A stretch of DNA of 64,000 nt, from contig NZ_AAVU01000027.1 of NCBI RefSeq assembly GCF_000169095.1, forward strand, positions 27,897 to 91,896, read 5' to 3'. The stretch comes from Lyngbya sp. PCC 8106. Lineage in GTDB: Bacteria; Cyanobacteriota; Cyanobacteriia; Cyanobacteriales; Microcoleaceae. The position numbers were made by a program, and so were the translations under genes. The notes under the pieces are model-generated. The model was not told the origin of the DNA. It did no database searches and saw only the letters and a program-made list of their open reading frames with translations. Positions 1 to 7,058 of the stretch are shown one piece after another (the stretch's first letter is position 1; the number at the start of each line of letters is the position of its first letter).

Positions 1-694
1 GCAATTTCAGCTTACTATGTAGTTTATTCAAAAACTTCGGTCGTTCAATTAATTCACCATCAGAGGTTGCTAAGAACTTTTCAAGCCCAATGTCAATTCC
101 TAGCGGATGCCCGGAAGCTGGAGTATCTGGAATGCTTACAGGGCTTTGTAAAGATAGCATTGCAAAATACCCGCTAGCTTTTCTCACAACCCTTACTTGT
201 TTCAGTTTAAATCCTTCTGGAATTGGGCGAGATAATCTCATCTTCACCCACCCGATTTGAGGAAGTTTTATCCAGTTGTTTGAAACTGGATTGCTCTTAA
301 ACTGAGGGAACACAAAAGACCGCATTCGATACTTGTTTTTGAAGCGAGGAAAACCATAACCTTGCTCTTTCATGTTGTTAAATGCTCTTTCTAACGTTTT
401 GAGAACTTGTTGCAAAACTTGAGCGTTTATTTTTTTGAGTTCAGGGTTAGTTTTCTTCGCTTTTGTCAAGCTAGCAGCTTGTATGTTGTAGTTGGGATAT
501 GGCGCATCTGCTGAAATGATATATTCTTGCTGCAACGAACAAGAATTAACCGCACACTTTCTACTATTTATCCAGTCTTTTCTCTCTCGTAGTGCGTAAT
601 TCCACACCTTTCTACAGACCACCAACATTTCTTCAATGGTGGCAATCTGTTCTTGAGAAGGAATCAACTTAAATTCGTAGGTTAGTGTTAACAT
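1..694 (-). CDS. tnpB: TnpB (IS200/IS605-family RNA-guided nuclease), 3' end outside window
   Basis: Reading leftward from an ATG at 694, an open frame runs off the window at position 1 without a stop, so only about 231 N-terminal residues are visible. The protein starts MLTLTYEFKL and carries the typical TnpB N-terminal helical region, a YGFPRFKNKYRMRSF segment, and the first RuvC motif GIDIGLEKFLATSDGE with its catalytic Asp. TnpB proteins are RNA-guided DNA endonucleases of IS200/IS605 and IS1341-type elements. The second catalytic Glu, the zinc finger and the right end of the element lie outside the window, so intactness cannot be judged. No tnpA is visible beside it. A strong hairpin lies about 90 bases upstream and may belong to the element's left end. 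Confidence 0.9.
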   Translation of the reverse strand, partial: MLTLTYEFKLIPSQEQIATIEEMLVVCRKVWNYALRERKDWINSRKCAVNSCSLQQEYIISADAPYPNYNIQAASLTKAKKTNPELKKINAQVLQQVLKTLERAFNNMKEQGYGFPRFKNKYRMRSFVFPQFKSNPVSNNWIKLPQIGWVKMRLSRPIPEGFKLKQVRVVRKASGYFAMLSLQSPVSIPDTPASGHPLGIDIGLEKFLATSDGELIERPKFLNKLHSKLKL

Positions 695-782
695 TCTAAA
701 AATATAACACAGTTCTATCTGGATTTTGTACTCGGCTAGAATTGCATCTGAAGAGGGTTGCTGTTGGTCGCAATTCATCTCG

Positions 783-806
783 CCGTTAAGTCTTCGACTC
801 TAACGG
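783..806. repeat. Hairpin, probable subterminal end of the tnpB element
   Basis: CCGTTA-AGTC, a three-base loop, then GACT-C-TAACGG forms a ten-pair hairpin with one bulged base. IS200/IS605 elements carry imperfect subterminal hairpins at both ends, so this is a plausible left-end hairpin for the tnpB to its left. The exact element boundary is not defined. Confidence 0.5.
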
Positions 807-1087
807 GAGTCAAGATTGCTCCATTCTTAGATAGCAAGGCAAAAGTCGTGAGGTCAGAAATCACAACTCTGAAGTCTCAAAGCAAGAGGCAACCATTTTT
901 CTGATCACCTGATGTCCCCAACTCCCCATCCATCCCATTGGGGTCGAAGGAATAAACTTTAGAAAAATTTAAGTAATTTTGTCTAACTTGATGCAATTGT
1001 GAAGTTGATTTACAGGTAATGTCTACAGGTTAAGTTTGAACCTCGGGCCGACTCCACCTTAGGGGGGATAGTCATAAGTTCTAAGAA

Positions 1088-1128
1088 ATGTTAAAATTCT
1101 TAACATCTAAGTATTGAGTAATGTTAAC
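1088..1128. promoter_or_regulatory. Operator-like palindrome plus half-site upstream of the sigma factor gene
   Basis: ATGTTAA-aattc-TTAACAT (1088-1106) is a perfect inverted repeat with seven-base arms. A further ATGTTAAC copy follows at 1121-1128. Spaced copies of one heptamer upstream of a regulatory gene look like a dimeric repressor or activator site. The rest of 807-1318 shows no convincing gene; it appears to be a long upstream region of the sigma factor gene. Confidence 0.4.
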
Positions 1129-1318
1129 GTCCTCATTCCAAGCCAAAAGTCAGACAGGTTCGGTACACGCTCAGTCAGAAGTTAGTGTTCGCTGAGTCCA
1201 ACTCGGCAGACTAGCCCAACTGAAAGCGCAAAGGCAAACCTACTTTTTTAGCTAGATTCTTGGAGGGGGTTAACTTTTAAACCACTAGAGCATTGAGGTA
1301 TCCAGCGGGAGATGAGCC

Positions 1319-2278
1319 ATGAGAATTGCTAAACCCACAGATACAGATTCGGTCCGCACTTACCTGCGAGAAATTGGTCGTGTTCCCCTACTAACCCATG
1401 AGCAAGAGATTCTCTACGGTAAACAGGTGCAACAGAGCGCAATTCTGCAAGAAGGGAAAGAGAAACTAGCAAAACGGCTAGGGCGTGAACCCAGTTATGC
1501 AGAATGGGCAGAAAATGCAGGCGTATCTTTAAAAGAGTTAAAACAAGCTCTCGAAGATGGCCAAACTGCCAAGCGTAAGATGGTCGAAGCGAATCTGCGA
1601 TTAGTCGTATCTGTGGCTAAAAAATATATCAAGCGTAATGTCGATCTTTTGGACTTAATCCAAGAAGGCACAATTGGGATGCAGCGGGGAGTCGAAAAAT
1701 TCGATCCCACAAAAGGTTATCGCTTCTCAACTTATGCTTATTGGTGGATTCGTCAGGCAATCACTCGTGCGATCGCCGAAAAAGGTCGAACCATTCGTTT
1801 GCCTATCCACATCACCGAAAAACTGAACAAAATCAAGAAAGCGCAACGTTCCCTAGCTCAAGATCTAGGACGAGCCGCAACCATTGCTGAACTCGCCGAC
1901 GAATTGGATCTCAATCCCAAGCAAATTCGTGAATATCTCGAACGAGCTAGACTGCCTTTGTCTCTTGATTTGCGGGTGGGAGACAACCAAGATACGGAGT
2001 TAGGAGATCTCTTAGAAGATGACGGTGCTTCTCCAGAAGATTATGCCTTGCAGTCTTCTATGCGTTCCGACTTGGAAGTATTAATGGCCGATCTCACCGA
2101 TCAACAGCGTCAGGTTTTAGCCTTAAGATTTGGTTTAGAGAACGGACAAACCATGACTCTAGCAAAAATCGGCGATCGCCTGAATATTAGTCGTGAGCGA
2201 GTTCGACAAATTGAGCGGGAAGCTCTCACCAAACTGCGTAAACGCAAACAGGATATGGGAGACTATCTCGCGAGCTAA
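1319..2278 (+). CDS. Group 2 RNA polymerase sigma factor (SigA/RpoD-related)
   Basis: This 319-residue protein is a primary-like, non-essential-type sigma-70 factor that would direct RNA polymerase to alternative promoters. Region 1.2 is at about 10-40 (DSVRTYLREIGRVPLL). Region 2 is at about 90-165 with NLRLVVSVAKKY, DLIQEGTIG and the DNA-melting segment YRFSTYAYWWIRQAI. Region 3 spans roughly 168-240. Region 4 is at 255-312 with the helix-turn-helix LAKIGDRLNISRERVRQIE. It lacks the long acidic region 1.1 of the vegetative SigA, which marks group 2. A GGGAGA Shine-Dalgarno at 1307-1312 supports the ATG at 1319. The N-terminus resembles cyanobacterial SigB/SigC-type factors, but I cannot assign the paralogue. 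Confidence 0.95.
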   Translation: MRIAKPTDTDSVRTYLREIGRVPLLTHEQEILYGKQVQQSAILQEGKEKLAKRLGREPSYAEWAENAGVSLKELKQALEDGQTAKRKMVEANLRLVVSVAKKYIKRNVDLLDLIQEGTIGMQRGVEKFDPTKGYRFSTYAYWWIRQAITRAIAEKGRTIRLPIHITEKLNKIKKAQRSLAQDLGRAATIAELADELDLNPKQIREYLERARLPLSLDLRVGDNQDTELGDLLEDDGASPEDYALQSSMRSDLEVLMADLTDQQRQVLALRFGLENGQTMTLAKIGDRLNISRERVRQIEREALTKLRKRKQDMGDYLAS

Positions 2279-2390
2279 AAGAACCTGCAAAACAATCAGC
2301 AATCATTTTTTAACTAAATTTTGCAAGAAGTCCCACACCAAAAGCGCAAGCGTTGGTGATCGGTAGTTCACTTCATTCATATATTTAGAG

Positions 2391-2500
2391 TTCGGAGTCT
2401 TCAGTTGACCGTGAGGATAGAAGAATAGAGCGTGATCCAAGTCAAACGGCTTCAGAGGGCGCTTTACTCAACTTCCGGGTTGTCAACTTGAGGCTCCGAA
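2391..2500. repeat. Long imperfect inverted repeat in the sigma factor/DUF760 intergenic region
   Basis: Arms at 2391-2409 and 2482-2500 match as reverse complements at 16 of 19 positions (outer seven bases TTCGGAG/CTCCGAA are perfect, inner seven AGTTGAC/GTCAACT nearly so). They enclose about 72 bases. This is the main feature of the 371-base gap between the sigma gene and the next gene. It could be a structured leader, a small RNA or a MITE-like insertion. Confidence 0.5.
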
Positions 2501-2649
2501 TTCAATTAAGTTCGGTTGTACCAACTTGTTCACAAAGTGATCCTGCTAAATTAAAGTATGTGGAGAAAGAGACAACAGCTAACGATTCCCAACTTATTAT
2601 CTATAAATAGCTTCATCAATTGGAATTCTTGTAGAGCGGAGGTAAACAG

Positions 2650-2994
2650 GTGAACAATGAAGCCAATCACAACTCAAGATTTTTTGACGAAGGAGAAGGA
2701 GGCGAAGGAAATAACTTGCTCTGGCAATACGTGCAAGCAATGAGTCCCGATATCATTTCTCAATTGTCTAAACCCGGTTCCTCTGATGTTTTTCAAGTGA
2801 TGGAACGAAATATTATCGGCTTGTTAGGCAATTTGCCATCCGAACATTTTGGGATGAGTATCACAACCAATCGCGAACATTTGGGTCGGTTGTTAGCTTC
2901 AGCGATGATTAGCGGTTATTTCCTGCGAAACGCTGAACAACGGATGGCGTTTGAACAGTCGGTGCAGGCGACAGACAAACATCGAGACCGTTAA
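2650..2994 (+). CDS. DUF760 family protein
   Basis: A 114-residue soluble protein with the pattern of DUF760, a family conserved in cyanobacteria and plastids (MSPDIISQLSKPGSSDVFQVMERNI..., with a central GLLGNLPSEHFGM and LLASAMISGYFLRNAEQR). The biochemical role is not established. Translation starts at GTG 2650, chosen because GGAGGT at 2638-2643 sits six bases upstream. The N-terminus is acidic and low-complexity (EGEGGEGNN). It is followed after about 35 bases by the remains of mutY. Confidence 0.85.
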   Translation: MNNEANHNSRFFDEGEGGEGNNLLWQYVQAMSPDIISQLSKPGSSDVFQVMERNIIGLLGNLPSEHFGMSITTNREHLGRLLASAMISGYFLRNAEQRMAFEQSVQATDKHRDR

Positions 2995-3184
2995 TCATTG
3001 TGCAGTAATCTCGTCTTTTCAGTAACTCGCTTGAATATTAGTTTATCCTCGGCAGACATTGATCAGTTGCGGCGATCGCTTTTAACTTGGTATAGCCGTG
3101 AAGGTCGAACGCTACCAGCAGCCAAATCTCCGCGATCCTGATTCGATTTGGATCGCAGAAATTATGCTGCAACAAACCCAAGTC

Positions 3185-3232
3185 ACAGATTACTCCGCCG
3201 TACAACGACGGAGCCTGCTGTGACCGTTGGTC
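3185..3232. repeat. 48-base palindromic insertion inside mutY
   Basis: Comparison with the conserved MutY sequence (TQV followed by KTVIPYYERW) shows 48 extra bases bounded by GTC on each side. The outer arms GTCACAG (3182-3188) and CTGTGAC (3218-3224) are perfect inverted repeats. Inside them, CTCCG-CCGT and ACG-ACGGAG form a second near-palindrome. The length keeps phase (16 codons) but the sequence includes a TGA. It resembles a small mobile palindromic unit; its core resembles the hairpins at the ends of the TnpB element 300 bases away. Confidence 0.6.
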
Positions 3233-3511
3233 AAAACGGTTATACCCTATTATGAACGCTGGCTGAGTCAATTTCCAACAGTTGCAACTTTAGCGATCGC
3301 TGATTTGCAACAGGTTCTCAAAGCATGGCAAGGTTTGGGATATTATGCTCGGGCGAGAAATCTGCATAAAGCGGCTCAAATTGTTGTTGAAGAATATCAG
3401 GGCGTTTTCCCCAAACAATTAGAAGCGGTGTTACAGTTACCGGGAATTGGTCGAACAACGGCAGGAGAAATTCTGAGTGCGGCTTTTAATTTACCAAAAA
3501 AAGCGGGTCAA

Positions 3512-4840
3512 AAGCCCCGTCGTTCACGACGGATTATGTTTGTGCTACGATGGCTTATCGTCAGCGACGACGACAAATTATGCTCGTATATGAAATGAAG
3601 CTGCAAGGAACATATTGCCAGTACCGAAGCTTGGATGAAGCCATTCGGACAGGTCGATTTGTTCGCAACAGCGTCATCAGGGCATGGTTAGACGGTCAAG
3701 TTAAAAGTCGCAACGATGCCTACAAGCACTGCAAACTGTTGTCAGACAACCCAGAGTTTCCTTGGGCATCAAGGTTAAACTCAATGGCACGACAAGCACA
3801 CGCAGAAAGAGCTTGGGCATCAATTGAAAGGTTTTATCGGAATTGCAAGCAGAAAATACCAGGCTCCAAAGGATTCCCAAAGTTTAAAAAGTATCAAGTC
3901 AGAGCGTCTGTTGAATACAAAACATCGGGCGGTCAACTTTCAGAGGACAGACGTTATTTAACGTTTACTGACAAGTTTCAAACGGGTACATTTAAGCTTT
4001 GGGGAAGCCGAAACCTACACTTTTATCAACTCGAACAAATCAAACGAGTGAGGGTAATTAGAAGACATGACGGGTATTATGCTCAATTTCTGATAGACCA
4101 TGAACGAGAGGAGAAAAAAGAACTAACAGGAAAACAAACAGGATTAGATGTAGGTTTAAACTATTTCTACACAGATTGTTCTGGCAATCAAATAGACAAT
4201 CCTCGGTTTTTGAGAAAGGATGAACGCAAGCTTAAAAAGCTGCAACGTCGATTATCTCGAACTAAAAAAGGAAGTCAAAACCGCAAAAAAGCCAGGAATC
4301 GGTTAGGTAGAGCGCATCTCAAGGTTTCACGCAGACGCCAGAATCGGGCTTGCAAACTAGCCCAACACGTCATCGGGTCTAACGACTTGGTAGCGATTGA
4401 AAACCTACGGATTCGCAACATGGTTAAAAACCATCATCTAGCCAAATCAATTAGCGATGCAGCTTGGTACAGATTTCGAGAATGGTTAGAGTATATGGCG
4501 CGGGTTTATGGGGTTCCAGTTATTGCTGTTGAACCCGCATATACTTCTCAAAACTGTTCAAATTGTGGCGAGAAAGTTGTAAAAACTCTTGCCACACGGA
4601 CTCACAAATGTCCTCACTGTGGGTATATTGCTGACCGGGATAAAAATGCCGCCAGAAACATACTGAAATCTGCATTAAAACAACTATCAAATACCGTCGG
4701 GCAGACGGAAATTAACGCCTCTAGAGAGAATGCCCTCTGCTCTGTTGGGGAAACTCAACCTAGTAAGTCAGCTCGTGGAAAGAGGAAGCCCAGACAGTGA
4801 TGTTTGGAATCTCCGTTGTTTACGACGGAGAGGATGTCAA
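3512..4840 (+). mobile_element. TnpB-only IS (IS200/IS605 superfamily, IS1341-like) inserted in mutY
   Basis: The element carries one gene, tnpB, and no tnpA. Subterminal hairpins are present at both ends: CCGTCG-ttca-CGACGG around 3517-3532, and CTCCGTTG-ttta-CGACGGAG around 4811-4830. TCAA precedes the left end (3508-3511) and also ends the right end (4837-4840). This fits the family's habit of inserting 3' of a short target tetranucleotide without target duplication. The flanks are mutY sequence, so insertion into that gene is certain; the exact base boundaries are my estimate. Confidence 0.75.
3580..4800 (+). CDS. tnpB: TnpB RNA-guided nuclease of the IS in mutY
   Basis: An apparently intact TnpB of 406 residues from ATG 3580 (an ATG at 3550 in frame is less likely, since family members start near MLVYEMKLQGT). 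Counted from 3580, the RuvC residues are D190 (TGLDVGLNYFYTD), E274 (VAIENLRIRNM) and the Asp in ADRDKNAARNI around 352-354. The four-cysteine zinc finger (CSNCG...CPHCG) spans 326-347. TnpB cleaves DNA guided by an omegaRNA made from the element's 3' end, which here would overlap the tnpB end and the right-end hairpin near 4811-4830. All catalytic residues are present, so it may be active although its host gene is dead. Confidence 0.93.
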   Translation: MLVYEMKLQGTYCQYRSLDEAIRTGRFVRNSVIRAWLDGQVKSRNDAYKHCKLLSDNPEFPWASRLNSMARQAHAERAWASIERFYRNCKQKIPGSKGFPKFKKYQVRASVEYKTSGGQLSEDRRYLTFTDKFQTGTFKLWGSRNLHFYQLEQIKRVRVIRRHDGYYAQFLIDHEREEKKELTGKQTGLDVGLNYFYTDCSGNQIDNPRFLRKDERKLKKLQRRLSRTKKGSQNRKKARNRLGRAHLKVSRRRQNRACKLAQHVIGSNDLVAIENLRIRNMVKNHHLAKSISDAAWYRFREWLEYMARVYGVPVIAVEPAYTSQNCSNCGEKVVKTLATRTHKCPHCGYIADRDKNAARNILKSALKQLSNTVGQTEINASRENALCSVGETQPSKSARGKRKPRQ

Positions 4841-5096
4841 CCATCTCCATTTTAGACGGTAATGTTAAACGAGTGTTAGCTCGACTCACCGCTTTAAAAA
4901 TTCCCCCTGCCAAAGCGATCAAAGACCTATGGCAACTCTCAGATCCCTTACTTGATTCGAGCAATCCCCAAGCATTTAACTAAGCCTTAATGGATTTAGG
5001 CGCAACGGTTTGTTTACCCAAAACCCCAAACTGTTCCGAATGTCCGTGGAAAACTGACTTCTTGCTCATTTATCTAACCTACAACTCCAAATTCCC

Positions 5097-5516
5097 ATGC
5101 GTGAAGCCACTTCTCCCCTCCCCCATAAAATCATCGGTGTTGCTGTTATCTGGAACGAACAAGGAGAGATTTTGATTGACAAACGACCGGAAAAAGGCTT
5201 ACTGGGAGGATTATGGGAATTTCCCGGTGGAAAACTCGAAGCCTCGGAAACGCTCCAAGATTGTATTCGGCGAGAAATTCGTGAAGAATTAGCCATTGAA
5301 GTCGAAGTCGGATCACACTTGATCACCCTCGAACACGCCTACACTCATTTTCGCGTTACCCTCAATGTTTATCATTGTCGTCATCTTAGTGGAGAACCTC
5401 AACCCCTAGAATGCGACGAAATTCGCTGGGTAACGTTAGATGAAATTGAACAATTTCCCTTTCCCAAGGCGAATGAAAAAATTATTGCAGCTTTGAAAAA
5501 AACTAGAAAATCTTAA
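5097..5516 (+). CDS. NUDIX domain ORF, detached C-terminal domain of mutY
   Basis: An open frame of 139 residues remains intact after the frameshift in mutY, starting MREATSPLPHKIIGVAVIWNEQ. It holds a complete NUDIX box: GGLWEFPGGKLEASETLQDCIRREIREEL (about 39-67), i.e. GX5EX7REUXEEXGU-like. In cyanobacterial MutY this domain reads 8-oxoG opposite adenine. A lone product could act as a MutT-like nucleotide pyrophosphatase or may simply be a pseudogene remnant that has not yet decayed. The ATG at 5097 has no strong Shine-Dalgarno. I favour a remnant, but the frame is unbroken and conserved-looking. Confidence 0.5.
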   Translation: MREATSPLPHKIIGVAVIWNEQGEILIDKRPEKGLLGGLWEFPGGKLEASETLQDCIRREIREELAIEVEVGSHLITLEHAYTHFRVTLNVYHCRHLSGEPQPLECDEIRWVTLDEIEQFPFPKANEKIIAALKKTRKS

Positions 5517-5560
5517 AAACAAGAACGGGGCAACAAACAAACTCTTGAACAATTTTTCCT

Positions 5561-6811
5561 CTAAAAGTGAAAAACGGGTAGCGTAAAATGGAAGCAACTC
5601 CCTTGATTGAGAGAGGAGTCTACCCAAATTTGACCATAGTGGGCGCGGATAATGCGTTTACACAACGATAAACCAATTCCATAGCCATCGTGAGACTCAT
5701 CTCGTTCGAGTCTAAACCGATCTTGAAAAATGCGATCGCGATTTTCTTCGGGAATACCCGGCCCACTGTCACAAATACTGACTTGTATTTTTTGAGTGGT
5801 ACGATGCAAAATTGACACTTGCAGAGTTCCGCCTCTGGGAGTGTATTTGAGTGCATTATCCAAGAGATTGACAATCACCTGACGAATGCGTTCAGGATCG
5901 GCATAGACGAGAGGAATATCGTTGGGAATATCGGTTTTGAGTTGCAGAGATTTTCCTTGCAACTGAACGCTAAACTCACTTAGAACTTCCTGACAGAAAT
6001 GAGCTAGATCCAGTTGAATCGGTTGAATCAGCAATTTTGAGCTAGGGCCTGTTGCTGTCTGCAAGATGTCTGTGATCATCCGATTGATGGTTCGGATCTG
6101 GTTACGGGCTTGTTGAACTAAGCGTTCTTTAAACGCCTGAGTGATCTGAGGAGACTCTTTTTCTTGGCGAGGATTTTGAGTCGATGCCAGTAGAGTTTCC
6201 AAAGCTAAGGATGCTGCGGTTAAAGGACTACGCAGATCATGAGCCAGAATTTCAATAATCCGATCTTTGAAACTGAGTTGCTGTAAAAGTTGCTCTTTTT
6301 CTTGTTTTAGGCGGAAGACTTCATCACTGAGTTTGATCAGTTCAGCGACATAAGCGACTGATGTGACAGAGTTAGCTGTCTTCGGGCTTTTGGAGGCTTT
6401 TGGGAGGGATTTTTGATCCAGACAACAACATTCCTCTAAAGCCCGTTGCCAACGGGGCCACCAATGTTCGAGTTGAGCCACCAGATCGCTACCTGCAAGG
6501 ATATGGCGAGGTTCAGGAAAGATTTTGACTAGGGCAGGTGTTGCCACCAGTTTAAAATATTCCGCCAGATAAGGCTGTTGGCCGACATCAATAACTTGTA
6601 GTTCATAAGCCTCCTCACAATTTAATTTTTCTAGAAATTGGCGAATCTCACCGATCTGTTCCTTAGAACTAGGACGCTGGTCGGCGAACAGTAGAAGCTG
6701 TAGACACGCTTCCGGATTGGTCGATTTTTCTGGAAATACCTGCATGAAATCTGTTTGTAGCAGGGAGTATCTACTGTTTAGGCTGTCTCTCTGAGAACAA
6801 GAGTTAAGCAT
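5561..6811 (-). CDS. sasA: SasA, KaiC-interacting circadian output histidine kinase
   Basis: A sensor kinase that reads the KaiC clock and phosphorylates RpaA. Residues about 35-120 form the KaiB-like thioredoxin-fold sensor (LQLLLFADQRPSS, LQVIDVGQQPYLAEYFKLVATPALVKI). A coiled linker follows (LIKLSDEVFRLKQEKEQLLQQL). The H-box ILAHDLRSPLTA has its phospho-His near 191; the N-box is VIVNLLDNALKYTP (about 313-324), with G-boxes ICDSGPGIPEE and DGYGIGLSLCK. Length about 416 residues matches the family. I chose the ATG at 6811; TTG 6817 or ATG near 6745 are alternatives. No kai genes are in the window. It converges on the mutY remains, with its stop 45 bases from the end of that gene. Confidence 0.93.
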   Translation of the reverse strand: MLNSCSQRDSLNSRYSLLQTDFMQVFPEKSTNPEACLQLLLFADQRPSSKEQIGEIRQFLEKLNCEEAYELQVIDVGQQPYLAEYFKLVATPALVKIFPEPRHILAGSDLVAQLEHWWPRWQRALEECCCLDQKSLPKASKSPKTANSVTSVAYVAELIKLSDEVFRLKQEKEQLLQQLSFKDRIIEILAHDLRSPLTAASLALETLLASTQNPRQEKESPQITQAFKERLVQQARNQIRTINRMITDILQTATGPSSKLLIQPIQLDLAHFCQEVLSEFSVQLQGKSLQLKTDIPNDIPLVYADPERIRQVIVNLLDNALKYTPRGGTLQVSILHRTTQKIQVSICDSGPGIPEENRDRIFQDRFRLERDESHDGYGIGLSLCKRIIRAHYGQIWVDSSLNQGSCFHFTLPVFHF

Positions 6812-7058
6812 TGGCAAAAGATAATTACATAATAGTTTAATTTAAGATCTCCTTAATGATTCCATTTTTTTTTGGAGTCAGGAGCTAAAGTCGGCAAATG
6901 TACACTCAAGAGTTAGTTATCTGCTATTTATCACTGATATTCAGTAAGACAGGCTACCAGTTACCAATTACACAGACCTCATGGTTTGTCCTTAGAGTCT
7001 AACTTAAAGGCGCAAATTGTGGGATAGTAGGGGATTGAGACACCAAGGGGAATGACTC

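Larger units (their letters stand above)
3031..5516 (+). pseudogene. mutY: mutY (A/G-specific adenine glycosylase with C-terminal NUDIX), multiply disrupted
   Basis: MutY removes adenine mispaired with 8-oxoguanine. The pieces are clear: a start at 3031-3120 (LRRSLLTWYSREGRTLP), SIWIAEIMLQQTQV to about 3184, IPYYERWL...GLGYYARARNLH...LPGIGRTTAGEILSAAFNLP to about 3496, SILDGNVKRVLARL from about 4844, ALMDLGATVCLPKTPNCSECPW to about 5050, and the NUDIX-like C-terminal domain to 5516. Visible lesions are a frameshift near 3117-3135; a 48-base insertion (3185-3232) carrying a stop; a complete TnpB element (about 3512-4840); a stop TAA at 4981 where the family has FNQALMD; and a frameshift near 5059 that removes the fourth Fe-S cysteine. 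The gene cannot make a working glycosylase. Confidence 0.92.

Noticed and set aside
4990..5175. 61-residue frame before the NUDIX part
   Set aside because: It is mutY sequence (ATVCLPKTPNCSECPW) followed by out-of-frame bases after the frameshift; part of the pseudogene.
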